From Acanthamoeba sp. SK_2022b (lineage: Eukaryota; Discosea; Longamoebia; Acanthamoebidae): a stretch of 64,000 nt of DNA. The stretch covers positions 33,987 through 97,986 of the forward strand of contig JANDJZ010000146.1 of assembly GCA_027943245.1 (NCBI GenBank), in the 5' to 3' direction. Below the pieces are notes generated by a model. The model had not been told where the DNA came from and did not search any database. It worked only from the letters and a program-made list of their open reading frames with translations. The position numbers and the translations under genes are program-made. Positions 24,209-37,501 of this stretch are shown piece by piece (positions within the stretch are counted from its first letter, which is position 1; every line of letters begins with the position of its first letter).

Positions 24209-27200
24209 ATGAACCTGCAGATTGGGTCTGGCCGTGCTGGTGGGACGCGCTCTGCCACCGCAGGCGCCAGTTCTTTTCCAGCTCGTGGGCCTTTCGAGAC
24301 CTCGCAGCATCGCCGTTCATCGAATGATCAGGGCGGGGCGGCGGGAAACGCACAGCTACAACTCAGCGCTAGACTGCAGAGGAACCCCGGCCAGCTAAAG
24401 CGCTCAATCTCCACCGGCCAGCTCACTACACTCGTGCAGACTGAAGTGGACGCTTTGGAGGGTGAATGGAATCAGCAACCTGCAGACGGTGCTTATCAGC
24501 AAGAGGGCTTGAACAAGAGTTTTGAGGAAGTGCTTCGTGACCAGTATGCTTTTATCGAGAATGATGAAGACTATGCTGCCCAGATTTTGGGGGTTGGAGA
24601 TGGGGGAAGTGTTCCCATTCCACATGGAGCCAAGGCGTCAACTGCCACCAAGAGGACCACGATCGAGGCCCAAACGAAGGAGCGCGAGGCGGTGGCCGAG
24701 CTGTTCCGAGTACTGCAGGCTGGCGAAACTGAGCTGGCCGGCAACCATAACCAGGCCAAGGTGGATCACTCCTACTTCCTCGGCTGGCTACAGAAGGCGC
24801 GCGTCTTCTGCCGTCTGGACCTGACCCCCCAGCAACAGCTGCAGTCTGACGCCTTTGGTATTCTCTTCCCGACCGCTGCTTACATGAGTACCACCTACCT
24901 GACGACCTCCCATTCCCGGGCGCTGCTTTGATGCCACAGATGAGTTGCTGGCAGCTGAAGTCGTCGAGTACGACAAGGAGGCCATCGGCTACTACAGGAA
25001 ATGTCTCTCCCTCCTGCCACACCTTGCTGGCCTCACGGCGGATGATATCAAGCGAGCCAAGGTGGGCCATACACACCACTCTATCGTTTGCCTCTCAGTC
25101 CGAGTACTGAGGCGAAATCGTTGATTCTGTCTATGTGGTGGTTCATGTGCTTGTTGATATCACCAAGGCGCACCTCTTCAGCGAGCTTGGACAGTACTAC
25201 CAAGGCAAGGGTAATCATCGCAAGGCCCTGCAGGTACTATCTCTGAGGGGGTCCCCTGTGCGTTTCCTGCAGAGTTGACGCTTGCCTGGCTTTGTGCACT
25301 GCGGTTGCATGTCCTCTCTCCCAGATATCGGTAATGCTGCTGTTGGAGGACCCCCGGTCCCAGGCGATACAGAAGAGGCTTATCAACTCAGTCGCGGTAT
25401 TGAGCGCAAATGCCGATCCCGAACAAGCTGCATTCGTGGTGTCCACCGTCTGCAAGCTCGCTTCGCCACCAGATGGTGCGTGTGTGGAGTTACGCCGCAT
25501 TGCATTCTCCACTCATATGCCTTGTCTCCGCAGCTTGCGTTGACTTCATCAGTTCGACGTTGATGAAGCTCGAACCTCTCCTCCAGCATACCTCCGGACC
25601 GATGTACGTCGGCCCCGCTTCACTGCCTGCAGCTGCGTTGACAATAAATAATAAGGGTCCTGGCCTGCTATGCGCACGCACAGGTTCATCGAAGCACGAG
25701 TTGGCATCGTCAATTGGTACAAGCGTCTCTTGTCAGCTGCACGTGTTAAACAGCAGTGCTGCAATCCGCCGCTGTCTGTCAGCCTGCGCCTTTCGAGCGG
25801 CAACAGTGTCAAAGTGGTCGATCACTCGCAGGAGTCGGTACTGCCCACCTCACGCTTGTACACACATACAATGGCAGCGTTAGAGATCACGCTGTCACTG
25901 ACACGTGTGACCTGCTTCAGCTCATGATGGATCTGTTGCTGGGCTACCGGGAACGCGACAGTTCTCCAGAAGTGCGCGAGGCCGCCAAGCTGGCCATTCA
26001 ACTGGTTGCTGAGTTCACGCTCGATATCGTCGAAGAGGGCTACGAGGAGATCTTGCCCGACAGCGAAGGTCCCCTCCATCCCTTCATTTGTTCTGTCTTT
26101 TTTCTGTTTTTTGTTTTTGTTTTTTCTAGTTTCATATCTTTTATGGCATGCCGCTCAAGCGTTCTCCCCTTTTGCAGAGGCCGAGGGCCACGTGCTCAGC
26201 ATTCAGGTCCACATGGAGACCCTAGTACAGCGCTGCTCCTACTTCAAGACAATGCTCTCCGCCAACATGGTTGAGCAACAAAACAAGCGCATGAGGTCTT
26301 GTTCTACGTATCTTGGGTCGCCGTAGTACTTATTATTCCTGCTGACCGGGTCTGTGGTGTTTCAGGGTCGTGACTCCTCAGCCCTATGCGTTTCTAGACG
26401 TGATCGACTTCCTCTACCGCTCGGGTGAGCACTCCTCTTCGACTTACCGCCACCTTCCCATCTTCACAACTCATCAGCAGTCGACTGGCTGGCCCGGTCG
26501 TTTTTGGTTCTTCAGAGGTAGCATTCGAGTCATTCGACCACGCGCTGGCCGTGTGTATGATCGCCAATCAGTACGGCGTCGAAGAGTTGAAGCTCTTGGC
26601 CATCAATTTCATGTCAAACGGCGTCAACTACGTGAGGGAGATCCAGCACGACTGGGAAAAGGTCAAGGAGGTGTACTACCTGGCGGACGTCGTGGGTATC
26701 CATGCCCTCAAGGTTCGCTCCTCTTCACTTCACATGCTCAGACCCTGCCGCCGCACTGAGAGCGATGTTGGCCCTCACCCCTTCTCCTGGGCGCAGGCCG
26801 AGATGCTGTCCCACCTGTCGCGCATGCCTGACATTGCTTGGCTCAACAACGGCACAGCGTTCCCGCCTCCTGGATTGGGTGCATGCCTCTCTCAATTTAC
26901 CGAGTGTCGTGCTGAGCAAAGGCGAAGACGGAGAAATGATCGTTTGGTGGCTCACCCCCCCCCCCAATGCTCTTCGTGGCACCTCAGATATTCAACAGGC
27001 GCGAGACATGGCGCTGCACTTCCCGGCACTCTTCCAGAGCCTGAATGCCGCCGGCCTCATTTCCAAACTGCACTCCGCTGTGACGCGCGGTATGAATCGC
27101 CTTCATGCGGCCATGAACCTGTCGATCGTTCTTTGCTGACTATTTTTCTTCTATACAACGGCGCACCATGGTGACAAGAACAGACGATCTGCATGTGGCC

Positions 27201-29046
27201 GAGTTCCTAGTAGAACTGCTGGTCAAGCAGCGAGGCGACAAGGCAACGCCAGACGTTGATTGGGACAATACTGACATCCCTCACGCTGCGGCACCGCCGG
27301 CACCGCCGCCGCCCGGTGGCCCGATGAGCCCTTGCCCGGAGTGCAGTGTCGTGATGGGCCACCTTACTACCTGCTCCAGCTTCCCGAACTTCAGGTAACA
27401 ACCAACTCGCTGATCTCTATAGCTTTCTTTCCTTGGACTCTATAGCAATTACCTGCCCGTACGTGAACCGCCACTCACGCTCGCGCGCAGGAACATCGCC
27501 AGCCGAGCTCGTGCGGTTGTCTCCCCTCCTGCTGCCCCCAGTTCCTCCGTGCCCGGAATGCCGAGCATGCCGGAAAGCTTCCTGCTCGCCCTGCTCAACA
27601 AAGCACAGGACTTGGCCTGGCTTCCGCTCGTCCTGGACCTCCTGCGCGCGGGCTACGGCTTCATCTCTCCATCCGGTATAACCTCCCCCGCCTTCCCTCT
27701 CTCAGCGCTGCCCATCGGCCAACTGTTGTGGGGGGGGGGGTTGGCACACAGTGTTCGTGTCGCGGCTGGAAGCAAAGGATGTCTCGTCGCTCGCCCTGCT
27801 GATCGACACGCTCGCCGCGGTATTCCCCGAGGACGGAAAGGAGGACAAAAAAGCTACCCTACAGGATGACGGAGGGAAGGGAAAGCAGAAGCTACTCGAC
27901 GAGGAGCCGCACTCCAGCGCCGACGACGATTTCAGCGAGTACGAGGTCACCGCCCCAGCCAAGTGGCAGTGGGAGGGAGACTCGTCCGAGTGGCAGGACT
28001 ATGACGACGAAGCCAACCGACGCATCGAAGAGGCCTACACTTCAGGTACAGCCGGCAGCTTCTTCTTCTTCCGCTCCTTGTGCTTTCCATTGTACGCGTG
28101 CGTCGGCAACTCACCAACACCGGGCGCATAACACAGGCCAACTGGTGATCATCCTCACGCATGGCTACTTTAGCAGCGGCAGTGGCTTCACGATCGACTT
28201 GCAGCGTCAAAAGCAAAGGAACAACGCCAGCAACTTTGAGCGCAACATTCGCAGGCAAGTGCCGGAGGCAAAGCCGTCCGCCCAGTCTGCAGGTATATAC
28301 TCGAGTGTCCTCAAAGTGTTGCCTCCCCCTCACCCATTCTCTGTCTCTTCATCTTTCCCTCTCTCTCTCTCTCTCTCTCACTAACGGCTGGCATGCGCAC
28401 GCGCGTGTTGCAGTACCAGCACCCCATCTGCAACCGAAGAAATACCTCAAGATGCTTATGAACGGAAAGGTGCACAACGGGCGGACGCTTCTCATCTCCT
28501 TCATCGAGCAGCAGGTCCCTCTGCCAGTCATCAAGGGCTTCCTGGGGCTCGGCCGGGGAATCGTCGGTACGTGCTTGCACAGCTACGCCTCCCTACGCTG
28601 GCCACCTCACTCCTCGCTGGGCTCGGCAATCGACAGACGTCAACGTGATCGCGTCGCCGTCGGGCAAGCCGATCACGTCCCTAACGTCGGCCATCGAAAA
28701 GCTGTCGGGGTGGCCCGAGGCCGGCGAGTTGGTCTCCCTGCTCCTCGACATGGGCGCCGACGTGAATGCGGTGCTGTCCTGCGCGCAGGACTCAAAGTCG
28801 GTGCGCACTCCTTTCCTTCATTGCTGCTTTCCCTTCTCTTCCTCCTCCTCCTGGAGTGCGTTGGTCGGCGATGGAAGCGGCGATGAATCGCTGACACATC
28901 CCTCTCCCAATCATCTCCTTCTTCAGCACACGCCCCTGATAGAGGCCATCAAGCAGAACAACTTCGAGCTTGTCCAGCGACTCGTGGAGGCCGGTACTCC
29001 CTCGTCTCCTATTGACTGTGCTAGCTCTCTTGCTCTCTTGCTCTCT

Positions 29047-29077
<31 letters not shown>

Positions 29078-30469
29078 TTGCTCTCTTGCTCTCCGCCGAA
29101 TTGAGCGAACATGCGGAAACAACAGGCGCCGATGTACATTTCAACCTGTCGGCCAGGAAACCTTTGTCACCGATAGGCGGGATGACCACCTACGCTCCGG
29201 AACAGGGTAACCCTTCTCGCCTCTAGCTTGCCCACGCACACTCTAAGGGGGAGAGACGTGACCAACACTCCCCTACAGACCTGCCGGCGTCCCTCGACTC
29301 GCCTGACCTCAACCCGCTCCTCGCCGCCTGCGCCAATCGCGAGTCGTCCGAGGTACTTGTTGCTCCCGCATAGCTCCATCGCGGTGGATCGGTCTCACCA
29401 CCAGACCTCCCCGTCTCGCTTGCGCCGCGGTAGGACAACTTGCGCATCATCAAATTGCTCATCGAGAAGGGCGCCGCCAGTCCACCGCAGGCTGCGAGCG
29501 CCTCGCGGTCCACGCAGACGGCTTCCTCTTCGCCGGCGGCGTTGGCTCCCCCACCAGTCCTGATTCTGCCCACGGCGTCGTCGGACGACAGGGTGAGGGG
29601 CAATACGCCGCTCATGGCCGCTGCCTTCTACGGCCGATCAGGTACTACTTGCCTGTGCTCTCCCTCCGGCCAGAGAAGAGTTCCTGACGTCATCCCCGTC
29701 TGTCGTCGGATGCCGGTGTGTGTGCTTGTGCGTGCGTGCGTGCGCGTGTGTGTGACTGCGCTCCGCAGACGTAGTGAAGCTGCTGCTCGCCGCCAGCTAC
29801 CCAAGCGAGGAGGCGGCCGACGCCAAGGGCAAGGAGAAGCAAAGCCACGGTGACGAGGCACCCTCCGCAGTGCCCGCACCTCGCGTTTCCTACCTGTGCG
29901 ACGTCGGCGCACGCAACTGGTGGCACTGGACGCCCCTGCACTTTGCCGGTACGCAAGCTCCGCTGTCAAACGTTGCTCTGGTCCGGGACGTGACGTCGTG
30001 ACACGTGAACCTTCCGCGTCCAGCCTACGCCGGCCATGAGGAGGTAGTGCGTCTGCTCTGCCATGTGCCGGGCGCGGCCGACAGCTCCTGCGTCGTCAGT
30101 TCCAGCGGCATTGTCAACACTGCACGTCAGATGGCAGCGGAGCGCCAGTTCAATCGCATCCTGCCCCTTATCTGCGCGTACAGCTCTCCCCCCTCTGTTT
30201 CGTTTTGGCAATTGAGTTGGAGCTGACGCGCCTGACGTCGGTCCAACTTGTGCTGTGCGGACGCAAGGCTGCCCGTGGACTTGCACAGCGTTGCGGTCTC
30301 GTCGACGACCGGCGCCGACCCCGCCTTCCAGCACTCGGCGGAGCTGGCCCCCCTACAGACCTTCACGTCTATGTCGGCCCTGGGCAGTGCCGCCACAATG
30401 TCCACGCTGTCCGGGAACGGGACAGCCAAGCCCAAGAGGCGCCTTTGGGATCGGCTCAAGTTTTTGTGA
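24209..30469 (+). CDS. BTB/POZ-WWE-ankyrin repeat protein
   Basis: A very long multi-exon gene. The start MNLQIGSGRAGG follows a purine-rich leader; an in-frame opening reaches back to 24068, but without a good ATG. The N-terminal third is helical (EVVEYDKEAIGYYRKCL, FSELGQYYQGKGNHRKAL), resembling TPR or armadillo-like repeats. A BTB domain follows (LSIQVHMETLVQRCSYFKTM, FLDVIDFLYRS, ALAVCMIANQYGVEELK). At about 27955-28250 a WWE domain is visible (KWQWEGDSSEWQDYDDEANR, then SGSGFTIDLQRQKQRN). Several ankyrin repeats end the protein (GKPITSLTSAIEK, HTPLIEAIKQNNFELVQRL, GNTPLMAAAFYGRS, WTPLHFAAYAGHEEVVRLL). BTB proteins often serve as cullin-3 adaptors, and WWE domains bind poly-ADP-ribose units or other partners; an E3-adaptor role is inference. 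Exon limits were read by eye and are partly uncertain. Confidence 0.72.
29029..29092 (+). repeat. 10-base minisatellite (TTGCTCTC-type units)
   Basis: About six to seven units of TCTTGCTCTC / TCGTGCTCTC in tandem within an intron of the BTB-WWE-ankyrin gene. T and G variants are grouped, as expected for slippage or unequal exchange. Confidence 0.85.
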
Positions 30470-30608
30470 GCGGCTCGCCAAGGCCCTGTTGGCTCGAATG
30501 GCGCCAATGTATTTAAAAGTGTTGCAGATCTGCCACTGCGGTGACCAGAAAGGCCCATGCGAGGGCCAACTGATGATGGGGGATAATTATGCACTCGAAT
30601 TTAAGGCC

Positions 30609-31844
30609 TTACTGCGCGCTCACATGCTCGGAGGAGACCTGTGGAGAATGCGCAGTGAGCGCCATCTGCCTCGAGAAGGGGAGAGGGAGTAGATGTACCT
30701 GCTGGTCCCGGACCTTCTTGACGAAGGCCTCGAATTCCTCGTCCTTGATGGCAAACGTGTGAGTGCTGTCCTCTGGATACTTGCGCGACACCACATCGTT
30801 TCGGTAGTCCTCCACCGCCTTCCGCATTTCCTCACCCACGTTTGCTGCATTGTATCGAGTGATGATGGTTGAGAGAGGGCGAGACGCCAAGCAGCGCAAT
30901 AGGCCAAGGCCGCTCCAAGCACCGAGTGCCGTACCGTATTTCTTGAGGAACTTGGGCTGGAAGGACTGGATGTCGGACTGACCCACCATGTCGTCCCATA
31001 CCAGCACCTGCCCGCTGCAGCCGTTGCCGGAGCCGATGCCGATCGTGGGCACGCGCAGCTGCTGCGTGATGAACGTGGCGACTCGGTCGGGAATGCACTC
31101 GAGCACCACTTTGTTGGTTGTTCGTTGTATGGTTGGTAAAAGAGAGAGAGATCAAGAGCATGAGGGCGTACTGGCAAAGACGCCGGCCTCCTGGAGAGCC
31201 AGGGCGTCCTCCAGGATCGCCATGGCCTGTCCCGAAGTGCGCCCTATTGCCCGCGAGTTGGTTGGTGAGTGGAGCCATCTTCATAAGTACGCACGATCGG
31301 GGTCGCACCTTGCACTTTGAATCCGCCCAGAGAGTGGATGCTCTGCGGCGTGAGGCCAATGTGGCCCATCACCTGATCCAAGCCGCATTAGTTATTACAA
31401 CAAGTGTGTGCGTATTCGTGTGCATGTGCGGTCATGTGCGTGCGTGCGTGCATGATTTGTAGCCCGTACCGGGATGCCGGAATCGACGATGGCCTTGGCC
31501 CGGTCCGCCATGCGCTTGCCGCCTTCGAGCTTGATGGCGTTCATGTTGGCCTCCTTGATCAGTCGCATGGCGTTCTCCACCGCCAGCGCGCTGCTCGGCT
31601 CGTAGCTCCCAAAAGGCATGTCACCTATTCCAATTTGTTTGGCCGTCATGGTGGCCAGTAAGACCAGTAAGACCAAGGACCCGCCTCCTCCTCGCGCCTC
31701 TGCTCAGCTGCCCCGCGTAACGCACCCACGAGGAAGGAGGTCTGATTGCCTCGTTGCACGCACTTGGCGTGGTGGAGCATGTCCGTCATCGTCACGGGAA
31801 TGGTGCTCTCGTACCCCATTGTCGTCTACGCGGTGCGTTAGCAT

Positions 31845-31879
<35 letters not shown>

Positions 31880-32319
31880 TCGGCTAATATAAAGGATGGA
31901 GTGGTTCAAGAGGAAGGAAGGTCTACCATGCCGAGGGAGTCGCCAACGAGTATGAGGTCGATGCCGCCCACCTGCTGGATAATGACCGCCGAAGGGAAAT
32001 CCTTGGCGGTGAGCATGGTGAGAGGGATGTTCTTGCGGTACTTCTCGCCGAGCTCGAGCACTGTGGTACGCTTGCCAAAGTCCTTCGTCGACGTTGGTCG
32101 CGGGTGTGCAGAGTAGCCGCGCGTCCTCTGTCCCGTAAGTGCGCTGCTGCTCGCTACCGTGGCACTAGTCGTTAGCAATCGGCTGCTCTGTGCCACAGCC
32201 ACAACGCGACACCCGCTCAGAGAGCGCACTGGCGCTGTGGCGCGGATGGTTTGCGTTGAGGCTCTCTTCATCTTGGGCTTTTGGTATTTGGTTTCTGTCT
32301 CCTTTTTTTTTTGAGACAT
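30609..32319 (-). CDS. panB: ketopantoate hydroxymethyltransferase (PanB), probably mitochondrial
   Basis: Minus-strand multi-exon gene. The longest start is 32319 ([11 protein letters not shown]). A second Met at 32271 begins a leader-like sequence ([20 protein letters not shown]), so import into mitochondria is likely and the true start may be 32271. PanB blocks in order: [14 protein letters not shown] and [102 protein letters not shown]. The metal-binding Asp residues and the general-base Glu are present. The enzyme adds a hydroxymethyl group from methylene-tetrahydrofolate to ketoisovalerate, the first step to pantothenate and coenzyme A, so the organism probably makes its own vitamin B5. 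One intron is dominated by ATTT repeats. The coding end lies at TGA 30609-30611. Confidence 0.88.
31841..31880 (+). repeat. (TTTA)n microsatellite in panB intron
   Basis: About ten perfect ATTT units lie between the exon ending VGDSLGM and the exon with TMGYEST on the minus strand. Confidence 0.9.
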
Positions 32320-32485
32320 TATTTATTCTGTGACGGAGTATTCATATCTAACTGTCCCATTGGTCGTTTGATTTCGGCCAATTGCGCGTTCGGTAAGATG
32401 CCGCGTTTTGTTTTTGTTTATTTGTTGGCCAACATGCGCTTTTCGTGAAGGAGGACGCCACGTCGCCACCAACAGGACACACCGC

Positions 32486-34782
32486 TCACATGGCGTCATG
32501 CCTGGCGAGCGCCTCGGCAGTGAGGGCAGAGGGACCCGTAGAAGTAGAGGAGACCGAGAAGGCCGACCCGCGCGGCCGATAAGACGAAGGCTTCTCGCTG
32601 AGCAGCGTCGTGGTGCTCCACTTGGGGTAGATTCTGCCGTTGCACGCGCGCAACAAAAGGGCCGAGTAAGCGGGAGAACTGGGAGCTTCCAGTTCTGGAA
32701 GGGAGCGAGTACCGCTTGTAGAGGTTCATGCACACGGTGTCGTGGTTCTGGATCTTGCCGTCGAATCGGCACTTCATGAGGCCGTGCGTGCCCAGGGGCT
32801 CCTTGATGTGTCCGCTGCGTCCATACTTGGTCCACAGCTCCACAGGCGCGAACCATCGCACGTCATCTGCACGCCCAAGAGACAAGTGACGTAAGCAAGC
32901 AAGCAACCGGACGCAGGTACGCGTGTGTGTGTATGTGCGCGTCGATGCGTCGTACCGGGGTGGTAGAACATGTGCTTGATGACGGCTCCGCGCTTGTGGA
33001 TCTTGTAGGGGTAGCCGGTGAGGACGATCTTCTTGATCACCACTCGGTCGGGGTCCACAGAGAGGAGCGAGCCGATGGCCACCAGACGCAGCGAGTGGAC
33101 GGGCTTTGGCGACGTGGAAAGGCCAAAGTTCTCGTCGATCTCCTTGAACATGAGCACCGGTGCAGGAGGCACCCTATACACCGAACAATCCGATGTGAGC
33201 AACATACACACACATTACACACTGGCTGAGACGTGCGCGTGAGACCACACGTACATGACGGGTCCGTAGATGGTGGCGACTGAGTTGCGGTTGGGCTGGA
33301 AGAAGCGCTCAAACTTGAACTTGTCCGAACTGATCGAGTGCTGCGAGAAGACCGGACGCGATCGGTAGCGTCGGAAGCCGCACTGGATGATAAGCTCGTC
33401 CTTGGACTTGACGGGCTCCGTGTAGGAGGGCATCCGCTGCACGGCGAAGTTGACCACGGTAGTCTTGTGCTCGTGCTTGAAGAGGCCGCTCACGACGAAC
33501 GGCCGCGATGGGTTGATCCATTCGCCGAGCGCCTGCGGCACGTTCAGGATGTGGAGCGTGACGTAGGTGCCCACCTGCATGCATCACGTTGCGTTGGCGT
33601 GAGCAGGTGGTCGATGGAACACAGTTGGCCAATGGATGAAGAGCGAGGTGCTCGTGCGAATACGCGTACGCGTACCACAATGCCGTCCCTCTCGGCGAGA
33701 AGCTTCTTCACGGTCCTGGTGAAGTTCTGGAACTGGAAGATGCGGGCGTAGTCCAGAGGCAGGTTCTCCTTGGGATCCCACGGCGTGTTTCGGAACGACT
33801 TTAGGCCTCGGTACCTGGCGTGGCGGTGGGATGTTAGCACGATTGCCTCGACCGAGATCGTCGCCCAATCGATTTAAAGAGCAGATAGGCGGATGATGAA
33901 ATGAGAGTTGCTCGGACGCCCCCTCCAACACGGTAAGTTTGGGAGAGATTTTGTGCAACACTGCTTGCATTGATGTACCCCACTGCCTACGGTGACAGCC
34001 ATGCCACGCGACTGCCACCTCCGACAGGCTTGGGGAGAGAAAGAGAGAGGACTGGCACCGTAGTGCACAACGGAAAAACAAACACGTGCTAATAGAGGGG
34101 TTGACGTACTTCTGGAAGCGGATCTTGGCCTTGATGCTCATCGGAGTCTGCACCTCGTCAGGCCACTTCATGTCCTCCGTTGCCTCCTGTCGCATGCGCT
34201 CACGCTCCCTACAAGAAATGCGCGGCCGTCAGAATCGGACCAGTGTCGTCCCCACGCGCAAGGTCTCGAGGGGAAGGCCGTACAGTTCAGCCGCTTCCAT
34301 ATCTATGGTCTCGGTGCCGTCACCATCCTCGGTCCACCCGTCCTCACCATCGTCGTCGTCCTCTCCCTGCCCTTCATCTCCGCCGTCGTCGTCATCGCTG
34401 TGTTCCGATCCTTCCATGCCCATTTCGTGCTCCCCGCCCTTGTCGTTGCCTTCCATATCCATCGACCCCTCATCCTCCTCTTCTTCGTTTTCGTCAGCTT
34501 CACCGTCCTCGTCTGAGTCAACAATCCAGGCCGATTGATAGGAGGAGTAGCCCTTGGGGACCTTCTTCCTCTTCTTCTTCCTGTCCGCTCCAGAAACTGA
34601 AGCGATGACACAACGTGAGCCAGCGGCCAAGTGCGTTTCGCAATCCCGGAAAGGGGAGCACCTTGAGACATAATTTCCGCTTCATCCTCAGCGGTCAAGT
34701 TCTGTTCGTTCGCCATCACGTCGGGCACCACCTCAGATTGCAGGGATTCCTGTTACCGTGCGCGCTGCGTCAGCGATCAACC

Positions 34783-34845
<63 letters not shown>

Positions 34846-37126
34846 GCTGTGCAGAAAGCCCTCGCTGGGGAAGACCACAAATTTGAGCGTGGGTAGATGT
34901 GGGAACCACCTCTTACTTCATCGCCAACAAAAAAATACGGCTGAGAAGTAAATCGCATGGGTTCCCTCCGTGGGGATTGTTATTGCCTGCCTTTTATCAC
35001 CGGTCAACATTGCGCGTTGGCAGACGTTGGCGGTGGGTTAACGGAGGCGTTGCGGGTGTATAGACGGACGTTTCTACCGGCCCGCGGCGACAGAAAGGCG
35101 AAACGACGTTGGGGAGGGTGAACACGAGTACCTGCTTGTCGGGGTCGGCCATGTCCAAAATTTCCAGAGTTTCCCTCCGCTGTGCACCACCACCGTCCTC
35201 CGTCTCCATTCCCTCCTTGGGCAATCGCGTGCTGAAGGGCAGAGGATCGGGCGTGCCGTCGATCTGCGACATCTGGAAGTCACCAAAGTCGGGCAAATGG
35301 ACCAGGTCGTTGGCCGAAAGCGGGCCACCGCGCAGGTATCCTATCGAATCCGAGAGAAACCGAAACACGGTTAGTGTCCGCCCCGTGCCAGTCACGTCAT
35401 TATCGGTCCACAGCATACCTGACACCTTCAGGATTCCCACGGGAATGGTGGACTCGGCGAACGGCCCGGCGGTCGTCGACTGCTGAACCCCGGTGGGTTC
35501 GAAATGCAGAGAGTCGACCAGGATGTAGGGTCGCCTCTCCCTGCTCAGCACCTGCCGAACTCGCAGGTTGGACAGGAAGCGCATGACCTGAGTAGCCTCC
35601 TGTTGAGCCGTAGGGTAAAGGTGAGCGCGGTGTACAAGGACAACTGTTGGCCCACGAGTGAATCATACGTCAGTTGTGTCGAGAGGAAGAACGCGGTCAA
35701 AGTCAGCGAAGTGAAACTCGGCGAACTCCTTCATCTGCTTCTTGATGTCGGCCCTGTTCTTCTGAGGAATGGCAGACAGTCCCTGTGATTAGAACGCCAC
35801 TTGGGGTTAGGCGCGAATCATTAAAACTTGAGACTGCTTACACGCGAGGTCGACACGCTCTACGATACACTAAAAATAATAACAAATACAATAATAAGTG
35901 TAGCCTCGCTTTTCCACGGCGGAGCCAGTGATTCATGGTTCAACGCCGCTTACGCGGAGGCCATCGCCAACAGTAGGCGATATCAAAAGAGTTGTTTTCG
36001 CTCCTTTTTGAATGGTCAGAACGGCGAGAATGGTTCTGCCACTTCAGTACAGAGCATACCCCAGGCCGCCTGAAGATGGGCGATAAAAGAAAGTGAAGAG
36101 TTGGGCCATTACCTGCAGGGCTATGAGCAAGGAGGGCATTCCCTGGGCCTTGATGGCCGATAGGAAGGCCTCGCCGTTGGCGTCCACGCCACCATCAGCG
36201 GGAATAACGAGGAGGAGAATGTCCGCAACCTGTGGCGCAACGCAAGGAGGTGAGCTCACGATCAATTTGGGTTGGTCGAAGCAGGTGTTAGACATCGTTT
36301 CCCGGCGCCCGCCACCCGATATGCTTAGGGTGAAAGTGCAAAGAGGAAATGCATGCCACTGTTTCTCTACCCTACGAATTTGACACCCGCCAAGAGGTGC
36401 GCTCTTGGTAGGCAACACGGTAGGGACCGGACACCAAGGTATAGTTGAGGGAATACCTTGGCGATATCAAGCACGCCTTCAATATCATGCGGAGCCTCGA
36501 AAATGGTCATCCTCTGCTTGAACGTAGGGAAACTGGAGACAGAAGATGCACTTAGCATGTCCTCACAGAAGAGAAGGGAAAAGGCGGCGCATGCGGCGGC
36601 GTAACATACTTGGCGGTGATAGGGCCCACACGCTCGGCGGGAATGGTAGAGGCGGCCTCCGCAAGCAGCAAAGATCGGGCCGCCTTGGTATCGGCCTTGG
36701 AGCTCAGACCAATGATGCCCTGAGTGCATCGGTCTTAGCAGGGAGGGTTGTAGGATTGATGTGAGAATGGAGGAATCGTACGATGATTTTGGGCGGACCA
36801 CCGGAAGTGCCAAGGCGCTTGCTGTGAAGCACCTCAGCCTTCTTTTGCAGGCTCTTGATGTGTTGCAGCTTCTTCCTGTTCTCCCGCGAGTTACCGGCGG
36901 TTTTCTTCACGCTTGGGCGCTGCTGGGTGGTGGTCTTGCCGACCTTGCCTGTGAATTTTAATAAGACGGATGGCGATTAGAAATTAATCGCGAATGTGAG
37001 ACTAGGGTGGAAGCGTTACCTACCCTTCACCTTGCGCCGGAGCTCACCCTTAGAGGCATGTTTGCCAGACTTGAACGCCTTGTTTGTCTGCTTGAGCGGT
37101 CCTGGTCTGTGGCGATGACCCTCCAT
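32486..37126 (-). CDS. TSR1: ribosome biogenesis protein TSR1
   Basis: Minus-strand gene of about a dozen exons starting at ATG 37126. The N-terminus [20 protein letters not shown] and the basic [20 protein letters not shown] region match TSR1. A GTPase-like domain lacking a P-loop follows ([39 protein letters not shown]). Then come [15 protein letters not shown] and [19 protein letters not shown], the acidic linker ([18 protein letters not shown]), [19 protein letters not shown] and the C-terminal beta-barrel ([59 protein letters not shown]). TSR1 binds pre-40S particles and blocks early entry of translation factors. After RIYPKW the tail diverges from the usual ending and stops at TGA 32486-32488. 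The next gene, panB, lies 166 bases downstream on the same strand. Confidence 0.9.
34783..34843 (+). repeat. compound (CA)n(GA)n microsatellite in TSR1 intron
   Basis: About 22 CA units pass directly into about 9 GA units, between the acidic-linker exons of TSR1. Confidence 0.9.
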
Positions 37127-37501
37127 CGTTGTGTGATTTTGTAACAAACAGGCGCAGACGCACCAGCCGCCGTTCCTTCCGGCCGCGAAGAGGAAATAGC
37201 GGAGAATCGATTTATGCCGACGCTGCTGACGTCAGCTCTGCCGGCCAAGCTTGAACCGTGCGACTGGAGGGGCTACAGTTCTCACTGCTCAAGCAGACAG
37301 GTCTGATCCATTTGGCAAGTCCAAGGGAGTTCCTCACTGCCCTGTGGCGTTGGGGCCTGTGGAGGTGGCCTCCATTTCCCTTTTTTCTTGCAGTAGTGGA
37401 ATGGTTGTTCCTCTTTTCTGGGCAGCTAAACAAGGCAAAATCCGGGGGTGACCAGAAAAAATAGCGCGCAGCAATTACATTGAGGTAAACACAAAGGGAA
37501 G
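37127..37501. promoter_or_regulatory. shared divergent promoter region of TSR1 and COMMD2
   Basis: The two start codons face away from each other across 375 bases. A short plus-strand frame (37258-37464) is protein-like but lacks an ATG start and any domain. No motif stands out. Confidence 0.4.

Noticed and set aside
28645..29226. Unspliced 193-codon frame through the ankyrin exons
   Set aside because: It includes the minisatellite intron; splicing it out joins ankyrin consensus segments.
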